A DNA stretch of 10,210 nucleotides, taken from assembly GCA_934661735.1 (NCBI GenBank), contig CAKUJN010000074.1:1-10210 (forward strand). The letters run 5' to 3'. Source of the DNA: an uncultured Oscillospiraceae bacterium. GTDB taxonomy: Bacteria > Bacillota > Clostridia > Oscillospirales > Oscillospiraceae. Below, one piece after another: positions 5,649 to 10,210 of the stretch. Below the pieces are notes generated by a model. That model saw only the letters and a list, made by a program, of their open reading frames with translations, searched no databases and had not been told where the DNA came from. Position 1 is the stretch's first letter, and every line of letters begins with the position of its first letter. The translations under genes and the position numbers were made by a program.

Positions 5649-6761
5649 ATGGCTGCATCAAAGGTATACTTTACCGATTTTCGTTCGCACGGACGGACGT
5701 CACAGCTGGAGAAGCTGGAAAAGCTGATTCTGGCCGCGGGACTGGATGAGATGGATCTGGACGGGAAATTCGTCGCTATCAAGCTCCACTTCGGCGAGCT
5801 GGGCAATATGGCGTATCTGCGGCCGAACTATGCAAAGGTCATCGCGGATATGGTCAGGGCACGCGGCGGCAGACCGTTTCTGACCGACTGCAACACGCTG
5901 TATGTGGGGAGCCGCAAGAACGCGCTGGAGCATATGGACACCGCCATGCTCAACGGCTTTTCCCCGCTGTCCACCGGCTGTCAGATCATCATTGCCGACG
6001 GGCTGAAGGGTTCGGACGACGTGGAGGTCCCCGTCTCCGGCGGCGAGTACATCCAGACTGCGAAAATCGGCCGCGCGATCATGGACGCGGATGTGATCAT
6101 TTCGCTGACGCATTTCAAGGGGCATGAGAACGCGGGCTTCGGCGGCGCACTGAAAAATCTGGGCATGGGCTGCGGATCGCGCCGCGGCAAAATGGAAATG
6201 CACGCCTCCGGCAAGCCGGTTGTCGAGCGGGACGCGTGCGTCGGCTGCGGCGCCTGCGCAAAAATCTGCGCGCACGACGCGCCGCAGATTCAGGACGGGA
6301 AATGCACGATTGACCACACGCGCTGCGTCGGCTGCGGGCGCTGTATTGCGGTGTGCCCAAAGGACGCGATTGAACCGCAGTATGATGAGAGTGAAAAGCT
6401 GCTGAATTACAAAATCGCGGAATACAGCAAGGCGGTTGTCGACGGTCGGCCGCAGCTGCATATCTCCATTGTCCGCGACGTTTCGCCGGATTGCGACTGT
6501 CACGCGGAGAACGATGTGGCGGTGGTGCCGGACGTGGGCATGTTTGCCTCGACAGACCCTGTCGCGCTGGACTGCGCCTGCGCCGACGCTGTCAACCGCC
6601 AGCCGGTTCTGCCTGGCAGCAAAATCACCGACCGCCGCACCGAGGACGACCATGACCGCTTCCACGCGGTGCATCCCAACACGCGCTGGCAGGATGCGGT
6701 CGAACACGGCGAGGCAATCGGCCTTGGCAGCAGGGCGTATCAGTTGATCTGCGTGCACTGA
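5649..6761 (+). CDS. DUF362 domain protein with two [4Fe-4S] clusters
   Basis: This 370-residue cytoplasmic iron-sulfur protein has no known substrate. The N-terminal part carries DUF362 hallmarks: VAIKLHFGELGN near 42-53, a conserved TDCNTLY near 79-85 and a THFKGHENAGFGGALKNLGMGC stretch near 154-175. A bacterial ferredoxin module is inserted in the middle, with C197-x2-C200-x2-C203-x3-C207 and C226-x2-C229-x2-C232-x3-C236. Both are classic 4Fe-4S motifs, and the second ends in CPKDA. DUF362 then resumes with MFASTDPVALDCACAD near 298-313. The family is often annotated as an Fe-S centre protein, and a redox or cofactor role is inference only. The start is supported by AAAGGGAG (5633-5640) 8 nt upstream. 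It has its own promoter and is followed directly by an intrinsic terminator, so it is probably monocistronic. Confidence 0.93.
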   Translation: MAASKVYFTDFRSHGRTSQLEKLEKLILAAGLDEMDLDGKFVAIKLHFGELGNMAYLRPNYAKVIADMVRARGGRPFLTDCNTLYVGSRKNALEHMDTAMLNGFSPLSTGCQIIIADGLKGSDDVEVPVSGGEYIQTAKIGRAIMDADVIISLTHFKGHENAGFGGALKNLGMGCGSRRGKMEMHASGKPVVERDACVGCGACAKICAHDAPQIQDGKCTIDHTRCVGCGRCIAVCPKDAIEPQYDESEKLLNYKIAEYSKAVVDGRPQLHISIVRDVSPDCDCHAENDVAVVPDVGMFASTDPVALDCACADAVNRQPVLPGSKITDRRTEDDHDRFHAVHPNTRWQDAVEHGEAIGLGSRAYQLICVH

Positions 6762-6775
6762 GCAAGATAGAAACG

Positions 6776-6803
6776 GGGCCGGACAAAAGTCCGGCCCATT
6801 TTG
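6776..6803 (+). terminator. Terminator of the DUF362 gene
   Basis: GGGCCGGAC (6776-6784) pairs perfectly with GTCCGGCCC (6789-6797) around an AAAA loop and is followed by ATTTTG. It begins 15 nt after the stop codon. Confidence 0.9.
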
Positions 6804-6845
6804 TACATGTGCTTTTTAAGAACAATGCCTGTATCGGTCTGCACA

Positions 6846-6875
6846 AAAAGCCCCCTTATGACCAAGGGGGCTTTT
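6846..6875 (-). terminator. Bidirectional intrinsic terminator
   Basis: AAAAGCCCCCTT (6846-6857) pairs perfectly with AAGGGGGCTTTT (6864-6875), with loop ATGACC. A T-run lies on either side of the stem in its own reading direction, and the minus strand reads GGGGGCTTTTTG. The DUF362 gene already has a terminator, so this one more likely serves minus-strand transcripts: the candidate small RNA and read-through from the RNHCP gene. Confidence 0.85.
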
Positions 6876-6971
6876 CTGCATACAAAACGGAAATCCTGCA
6901 CAAAAAGGGGATGCCCCTGCCGGCAAAGGATAAACCGACAGGGGCGGGGAAAATGTTGCAGACAATTACCC
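6846..6971 (-). ncRNA. Candidate small RNA of about 125 nt
   Basis: A strong minus-strand promoter (6978-7007) predicts a start near 6971, and a perfect terminator ends at about 6846. Between them lies a long imperfect hairpin. GCCCCTG/CAGGGGC (6939-6945 with 6913-6919), plus CGG/CCG inside it, forms the inner stem. TGCAG at 6957-6961 with CTGCA at 6896-6900 forms an outer stem, leaving a pyrimidine-rich internal loop of about 11 and 12 nt. I see no ORF with a ribosome site. It is shorter than a normal 6S RNA and I do not recognise the family. Confidence 0.5.
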
Positions 6972-6977
6972 AATTGC

Positions 6978-7007
6978 ATTATAGCACATCCGGCGTGGAA
7001 ATGCCAA
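6978..7007 (-). promoter_or_regulatory. Promoter of the candidate small RNA
   Basis: On the minus strand TTGGCA (7007-7002, 5 of 6) is followed after 18 bp by a perfect TATAAT (6983-6978). A TG dinucleotide at the extended -10 position gives TGCTATAAT. No protein start lies downstream on this strand before the terminator. Confidence 0.75.
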
Positions 7008-7062
7008 TAATTTTTGAGATTGCGGGCGGAATATTCGTTCCAGCTGCTGTGCCGCGTGGTGC

Positions 7063-7488
7063 TCAGCGTATACGCCCCTCGCCGCCCATCAGCCGCGTCA
7101 TCTCCTCGATGCGTTCCAGCGGGAACGGCGGCTCACACAACGGCTTCATGGCGATGGACATCAGCTTCATGGGGTTGTCGTCTGCGGCCACGCGGTTTGA
7201 ACTGAGCGCGCTGCAGCGGCGGCAGCGGTGGATGAGAGCCCACTCGCCGCCCTTTCGCACCCAGACGGCCACCGGCTCCATAATGCCGCCGCAGTCTGAC
7301 GCACGGTCGCCCGTCTCGATATCGACGTGCAGGCTTGAAAGGCAGTTCGGACAGTGGTTGCGATGGTCAGAGCCGGCATTTTCAGGAACAACAGTTCTGC
7401 CGCAGACCTTGCAGATGAAAACATCATTGCAGGCATGGGTTTTGTAATAGCCTTTTTCATGGATTTTGCGCTTGTTTTCTCGGTTCAT
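7063..7488 (-). CDS. RNHCP domain zinc-binding protein
   Basis: This 141-residue protein is named for its motif DHRNHCPNCL (41-50), the signature of the RNHCP family. Its biochemical role is unknown to me. Cysteine pairs suited to zinc binding are C26/C29, C46/C49 and C89/C92, with another Cys at 66 in DCGG. The N-terminus is basic (MNRENKRKIHEK) and there is no signal peptide or membrane segment, so it should be cytoplasmic. The start is ATG at 7488, because AGGAGG lies 7 nt upstream. An in-frame ATG ten codons earlier would place that site inside the gene and lacks one of its own. The Nudix gene lies about 270 nt upstream on the same strand, separated by a hairpin-rich leader, so separate regulation is likely. 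Confidence 0.9.
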   Translation of the reverse strand: MNRENKRKIHEKGYYKTHACNDVFICKVCGRTVVPENAGSDHRNHCPNCLSSLHVDIETGDRASDCGGIMEPVAVWVRKGGEWALIHRCRRCSALSSNRVAADDNPMKLMSIAMKPLCEPPFPLERIEEMTRLMGGEGRIR

Positions 7489-7548
7489 GGTAAATCCTCC
7501 TGAAGATATTGAGACCAATCTCCCGGGAGGAATGGCGTGTGAATTGAT

Positions 7549-7566
7549 CGGATTTGCCAGACCTCC
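7549..7566 (-). repeat. Direct repeat copy 1 in RNHCP leader
   Basis: CGGATTTGCCAGACCTCC here and CGGATTTGCCGGAAGTCC at 7623-7640 agree in 15 of 18 positions, the first ten exactly. In both copies the conserved GGCAAAT (minus strand) sits in or next to a hairpin loop. Confidence 0.5.
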
Positions 7567-7622
7567 CGATCAGGCCACACGCTCCAGTAATAAGATGTTA
7601 AGTTTCAAAAAATTCCTTTCTC

Positions 7623-7640
7623 CGGATTTGCCGGAAGTCC
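7623..7640 (-). repeat. Direct repeat copy 2 in RNHCP leader
   Basis: This is the second copy of the 18-nt element at 7549-7566. Here it forms a short TCCGG/CCGGA hairpin, followed on the minus strand after about 9 nt by a run of six Ts. That may act as a weak terminator of the Nudix transcript. Confidence 0.45.
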
Positions 7641-7759
7641 TTGTTTTGCAGCAGGTTTGCTGCATGTTTTGCGGGATGGAACCACCGCCCGACCTGTCCG
7701 GTTTTACTGGGCAGGCGTTGAACGCAGGCAGGCCGCAGATTCCGGCCACGCGTGTGTGC

Positions 7760-8332
7760 TTATCCCAGCCTGCCGCACTTATCCATCAGCTTCTGATAGA
7801 TCACACGCATTTCTGGTTCGCTGACGGCGGCGGACACTTCGTCCGGCCGGAACCAGCGCACGCCGCTGTTTTCATCGGGCTTGCAGCGCAGTGCGTCTGC
7901 TTCGTCGCATTCCAGCAGGTAGGTCACGTTCAGGTGCAGGTGCGCCGAAACGTAGCGCCCGCGCTTGATATGCTGTGTGACCGGCAGAATTTCCACCGAA
8001 AAAATTTCCGGTACGACGGGGCGGACATGCACAATGCCGGACTCCTCGCGCGCTTCGCGCAGCGCCACGCGCAGCAGCTCGTCGTCGCCGTCGGCGTGGC
8101 CGCCCAGCCATGCCCAAGAACGGTACTGGTTGTGATAGGCCAGCAGCACATGTCCGCGGTCGGGCGTGACAATCCACGCCGAGGCGGTCAGATGCGCCAT
8201 TTCGTTTTCGCGCGTCAGCAGGTCATCAAAAACCTCGCCATATTGCAGCATCAGCCGCCGGTCGTTTTCCTCCTGTTCACAGCATGGGGCAAATGCCGCC
8301 AACTGCGCCCACAGCGCCGGATTCTGTTTCAT
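7760..8332 (-). CDS. Nudix hydrolase
   Basis: This 190-residue enzyme should hydrolyse a nucleoside-diphosphate-linked compound; the substrate cannot be read from sequence. The Nudix box runs from about residue 77 as GGHADGDDELLRVALREAREESG. The REAREESGI part holds the metal-binding glutamates. The first box position, normally Glu, is Asp, as in other GGHADGD-type Nudix proteins. An approximately 45-residue helical front (MKQNPALWAQLAAF) precedes the domain. The end (WFRPDEV) is typical of the final Nudix helix region. There is no signal peptide. The start ATG at 8332 has only a modest AAAGGCGGGA site upstream. It begins 63 nt after the stop of the metallo-beta-lactamase-fold gene with no terminator between them, so the two are probably co-transcribed. 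Confidence 0.93.
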   Translation of the reverse strand: MKQNPALWAQLAAFAPCCEQEENDRRLMLQYGEVFDDLLTRENEMAHLTASAWIVTPDRGHVLLAYHNQYRSWAWLGGHADGDDELLRVALREAREESGIVHVRPVVPEIFSVEILPVTQHIKRGRYVSAHLHLNVTYLLECDEADALRCKPDENSGVRWFRPDEVSAAVSEPEMRVIYQKLMDKCGRLG

Positions 8333-8395
8333 TCAATCCCGCCTTTCGCCGATATTACAGTGCCCCAGCAGGATGCCTTTCGCATTCCGCCGGAC

Positions 8396-9208
8396 TCAGA
8401 ATTCCATCACCAGGCCGGTTTGCAGCTGGTGCAGGGTGTCGCCGAGCGTCTGCTTCAGTACGGCGTATGGCTTTTCCGCCGTACAGTGGCCGGTGCAGAC
8501 GTACTCGATGCCGGTTGCGCGGATTTTTTCGCCCAGCGCGCGGACCTCGGCAAGCGGCTTGTTGTACAGATGAAAGCCGCCGATGAGGGCGTGAACGTGC
8601 TTCTCGGGGAAGGCTGCCGCGGCCTCGTTGATGATGTTTACCGCGCCGCCGTGCGAACAGCTGTTGAAGATCACAAGGCCCTTGTCCGTGTCAAAAATCA
8701 GACTCTGCTCATGCGAAAAATCATCGGCGGTCCAGCCGTTCGGCGTGCGCAGGTACATATGCTCGCGCCGCCCGACAGCGTCCAGCTGCGGCGTGCTGTG
8801 CGGCAGCAGCCACACGCCGGAGAACAGCTCGACTGTGCCCTCGACCGGCACAATGCGGTCGGGGAAGTCCACCAGAATCGTCTTTGGAATGCCGATATAG
8901 CGCCGGATGGGCCAGCGGCGGAAATAGCAGTTCGGCGCGCTGCCCGCGCGCAGATAGAATTTCGCGTGATCGTTGCGCCGGAAAAACGCCTCCATGCCGT
9001 TTGCGTGGTCATAGTGCGCGTGCGAAAGCACCGCTGCGTCTACGTCCTCCAGCCGGAGCCCCAGCCTTTCGGCGTTTTTGACGAACAGGTCGGACGCGCC
9101 CGCGTCCAGCAGGATGTTTTTCCCTTCGTATTCGATATAAATGCACAGGCCCCACTCGCCCGTAAGGCCGCCGGTTGGTTTGTTGTCCACAACAACAGTT
9201 GCGCGCAT
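8396..9208 (-). CDS. Metallo-beta-lactamase-fold hydrolase (COG1237 type)
   Basis: This 270-residue cytoplasmic metallohydrolase has the arrangement of the MJ0301/COG1237 group, often annotated 7,8-dihydropterin-6-methyl-4-(beta-D-ribofuranosyl)-aminobenzene-5'-phosphate synthase. That name is doubtful in bacteria without methanopterin. Visible metal motifs are LSHAHYDHANG at 61-71 (H63, H65, D67, H68), NSCSHGG at 182-188 (H186), GGFHLY at 210-215 (H213) and CTGHCTAEK at 238-246 (H241). The SHEQSLIF motif near 165-172 is also typical. The N-terminal VVVDNKP and GLCIYIEYEGKNILLDAGAS form the first beta-strands. The start ATG at 9208 has GAGAGGAAG about 10 nt upstream. It leads the probable operon with the Nudix gene, divergent from padR. 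The actual substrate is unknown. Confidence 0.92.
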   Translation of the reverse strand: MRATVVVDNKPTGGLTGEWGLCIYIEYEGKNILLDAGASDLFVKNAERLGLRLEDVDAAVLSHAHYDHANGMEAFFRRNDHAKFYLRAGSAPNCYFRRWPIRRYIGIPKTILVDFPDRIVPVEGTVELFSGVWLLPHSTPQLDAVGRREHMYLRTPNGWTADDFSHEQSLIFDTDKGLVIFNSCSHGGAVNIINEAAAAFPEKHVHALIGGFHLYNKPLAEVRALGEKIRATGIEYVCTGHCTAEKPYAVLKQTLGDTLHQLQTGLVMEF

Positions 9209-9276
9209 AAACTCGCTTCCTCTCCCAGTGGATTCTGCTGCGCCGCGGAGCCGTTCCGAAGCGCCGATCTTGTATT

Positions 9277-9305
9277 ATCATACCAGAAAGTGCCGGCCAA
9301 TGCAA
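9277..9305 (-). promoter_or_regulatory. Promoter of the metallo-beta-lactamase-fold gene
   Basis: On the minus strand TGGTATGAT gives an extended -10, with TATGAT at 9282-9277. A weak -35, TTGCAT (9305-9300), lies 17 bp upstream. It is back to back with the padR promoter: the two -35 boxes are only 18 bp apart. Confidence 0.55.
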
Positions 9306-9323
9306 CGGCAGACAGAATCCGCC

Positions 9324-9352
9324 TTGACAAAAGAAATGCCTTGTGATATAAA
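9324..9352 (+). promoter_or_regulatory. Promoter of padR operon
   Basis: TTGACA (9324-9329) and TATAAA (9347-9352) are separated by 17 bp. The predicted start near 9359 falls inside the palindrome at 9356-9370. Confidence 0.8.
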
Positions 9353-9355
9353 ATG

Positions 9356-9370
9356 TTTAGCAATGCTAAA
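9356..9370 (+). promoter_or_regulatory. Palindromic operator at the padR start site
   Basis: TTTAGCA-A-TGCTAAA is a perfect 7-1-7 dyad directly after the -10 box and over the expected transcription start. A dimeric PadR protein bound here would block its own promoter. PadR regulators commonly repress their own operons, but binding to this site is inferred. Confidence 0.6.
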
Positions 9371-9391
9371 TATAAAAACGGAGGTTGGAAG

Positions 9392-9739
9392 ATGGAACAG
9401 CGGCTTTTGCAGCAGCTGAAAAAGGGCGTGCTGGAAATGCTGGTTCTGCAAACGGTCTGTGAACGGCCGTCCTACGGCTATGAGCTGCTCACACGGCTGC
9501 GGGAGCGCTCGGGCGGGCTTTTTACGCTTCGGGAGGGGACGTTGTATCCCATTCTCTACCGGCTGGAGGACGACGGACTGATTGCCGCCGCATGGCAGCA
9601 GGAGGCGGGGCGCAGCGCGCCGAAGAAAATCTATTCCGCCACACAGGCGGGAACGGAGGAGCGCGCGCGGCAGCAGGCGCTCTGGCAGACCTTTGTACAG
9701 ACCGTGGACAGCTTTTATCAGGGAGGGAAAGAAAAATGA
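9392..9739 (+). CDS. PadR family transcriptional regulator
   Basis: This 115-residue winged-helix DNA-binding protein is probably a dimeric repressor. PadR hallmarks are MEQRLLQQLKKGVLEMLVLQ at the start, PSYGYELLTRL near 26-36, the wing/recognition segment EGTLYPILYRLEDDGLI at 48-64 and PKKIYSATQAG near 77-87. The C-terminal helix (to 115) is short, which places it in the PadR-s2 type. The start is ATG at 9392, because GGAGG at 9380-9384 lies 7 nt upstream. An upstream in-frame start at 9353 would lie before the predicted transcription start. The stop codon overlaps the next ATG (ATGA at 9736-9739), so the two genes are translationally coupled. This is the usual PadR/DUF1700 cassette, in which the regulator and a membrane protein respond together to envelope or drug stress. 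The inducer is unknown. Confidence 0.93.
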   Translation: MEQRLLQQLKKGVLEMLVLQTVCERPSYGYELLTRLRERSGGLFTLREGTLYPILYRLEDDGLIAAAWQQEAGRSAPKKIYSATQAGTEERARQQALWQTFVQTVDSFYQGGKEK

Positions 9740-10210
9740 ACCGTCAGGATGGACAGATGAAGCGCTATCTGCGCGCGGTGTGCCGCCGTCTGGCGCTGCC
9801 GAAGCGCTATCGTGAGCGCGTGATGAGCGATTTTGAAAGCTCAATTCAGGCCCGCCGCGAGGCGGGACAGAGCGACGAGGAGATTTTTCAGGCGCTCGGC
9901 ACGCCGAAGCAGGCCGCGCAGGAGCTGAATACGCAGATGTCGCCGTACACATGGCGAAAAAGCCCCTGGCGCTTTGCGGCGCTGGCACTGGCGGTGCTCA
10001 GCGCGCTGGTGCTGCTGATGGAGGGCGTCTGGCCGGTGATGCTCCTGCCGCTGAACGCCAGCGTTGGTGTGATCGGCGGCGCGGATGGCCCGACCGCCAT
10101 ATTTGTCGCGCAGCAGCCGCAGGCCGTGCATACGGAGATGATCATCGCGGCAGTCCTGCTGGTGCTGGGCCTGGCCGCCTATTTCCGCCTGCGCCACTGC
10201 CGGAAACGGG
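9736..10210 (+). CDS. DUF1700/HAAS-like membrane protein, 3' end beyond window
   Basis: The frame is open from ATG at 9736 to the window edge (158 codons seen, no stop), and the ATG overlaps the padR stop. Residues 1-70 are charged and helical, with the pattern LPKRYRERVMSDFESSIQA and later GQSDEEIFQALGTPKQAAQEL. This resembles the DUF1700/HAAS domain that accompanies PadR regulators. A hydrophobic segment at about 79-105 follows, then GVIGGADGPTAIFV at 111-124, then a second membrane segment at about 134-151 and a basic tail (RLRHCRKR). The GGADGPT motif is the one I know from beta subunits of sodium-pumping decarboxylases (OadB/GcdB), but nothing else here looks like that enzyme. It is probably an integral membrane partner of the PadR regulator. 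Its job cannot be read from sequence. Confidence 0.8.
   Translation, partial: MNRQDGQMKRYLRAVCRRLALPKRYRERVMSDFESSIQARREAGQSDEEIFQALGTPKQAAQELNTQMSPYTWRKSPWRFAALALAVLSALVLLMEGVWPVMLLPLNASVGVIGGADGPTAIFVAQQPQAVHTEMIIAAVLLVLGLAAYFRLRHCRKR

Larger units (their letters stand above)
7489..7759 (-). other. Structured leader or intergenic region before the RNHCP gene
   Basis: I recognise no gene here. Several hairpins occur. The strongest has GCGTGTG (7535-7541) with CACACGC (7576-7582) enclosing TGATCGG (7545-7551) with CCGATCA (7566-7572), and a 14-nt loop. Others are CCGG/CCGG near 7622-7635, TGCAGCA/TGCTGCA at 7647-7664 and CCTGTCC/GGGCAGG at 7693-7715. CTCCCGGGAG at 7520-7529 is palindromic. 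It does not match any riboswitch consensus that I know. I found no convincing terminator or promoter. Confidence 0.4.

Noticed and set aside
5700..6758. 352-codon minus-strand open frame
   Set aside because: It is the antisense of the DUF362 gene, whose two 4Fe-4S motifs fix the coding strand.
6846..6971. 6S RNA as identity of the small RNA
   Set aside because: The bubble between two stems suggested it, but the predicted transcript is only about 125 nt and I do not see the usual long closing stem. The identity is left open.
6809..7447. 212-codon plus-strand frame
   Set aside because: It runs through two terminators and then antisense through the RNHCP gene, whose Cys motifs and ribosome site are convincing.
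7489..7759. Known riboswitch or T-box before the RNHCP gene
   Set aside because: I looked for ZTP, c-di-GMP, fluoride, guanidine, FMN and T-box signature strings and found none convincing.
7466..9346. 626-codon plus-strand open frame
   Set aside because: It lies antisense to the Nudix and metallo-beta-lactamase-fold genes, both of which carry clear catalytic motifs. The plus-strand translation shows none.
9278..9988. 236-codon minus-strand open frame over padR
   Set aside because: It is antisense to padR and the overlapping membrane-protein gene. It has no ribosome site and no recognisable domain.

Overview
The window looks like chromosomal DNA of a GC-rich, spore-forming Clostridia member, probably of the Oscillospiraceae/Ruminococcaceae type. 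This is an inference from gene content: an S-layer-homology surface protein, a LysM plus GH18 spore-cortex-lytic-type enzyme, strong AGGAGG ribosome sites, a PadR/DUF1700-type cassette and a DUF362 ferredoxin. No tRNA, rRNA, CRISPR array, transposase or phage gene was seen.

Layout. Positions 51-2879 (+) encode a large exported SLH-domain protein with the codon bias of a very highly expressed gene. A hairpin-rich 3' region and a bidirectional terminator (about 3065-3095) follow. Positions 3109-3414 hold a compact unit with the full architecture of a type I toxin-antitoxin locus. It has a 27-codon ORF on the minus strand with its own promoter and a hairpin-masked Shine-Dalgarno, opposed by a short RNA of about 105 nt on the plus strand with a consensus promoter and its own terminator. 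Uracil-DNA glycosylase (minus) follows, divergent from a LysM-LysM-GH18 enzyme (plus). Next comes a DUF362/2x[4Fe-4S] protein (plus) with its own promoter and terminator.

From 6762 to 7062 there is no protein gene, but a minus-strand promoter, a long hairpin and a terminator outline a small RNA of about 125 nt. On the minus strand, reading right to left, lie a COG1237-type metallo-beta-lactamase-fold protein, a Nudix hydrolase and an RNHCP zinc-binding protein. The first two are probably one operon. The RNHCP gene has a hairpin-rich, partly repetitive leader. At the right end, divergent from the metallo-beta-lactamase gene, a PadR regulator overlaps by 4 bp a DUF1700/HAAS-like membrane protein that runs off the window. 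A perfect palindrome at the PadR transcription start suggests autoregulation.

The most notable candidate is the type I toxin-antitoxin-like unit at 3109-3414. Its toxin peptide is of a family I do not recognise. The locus is bounded by a near-perfect inverted repeat that would let the 5' and 3' ends of a full-length toxin mRNA pair. The small RNA at about 6846-6971, the RNHCP leader and the GGADGPT motif in the DUF1700-like protein are secondary leads.
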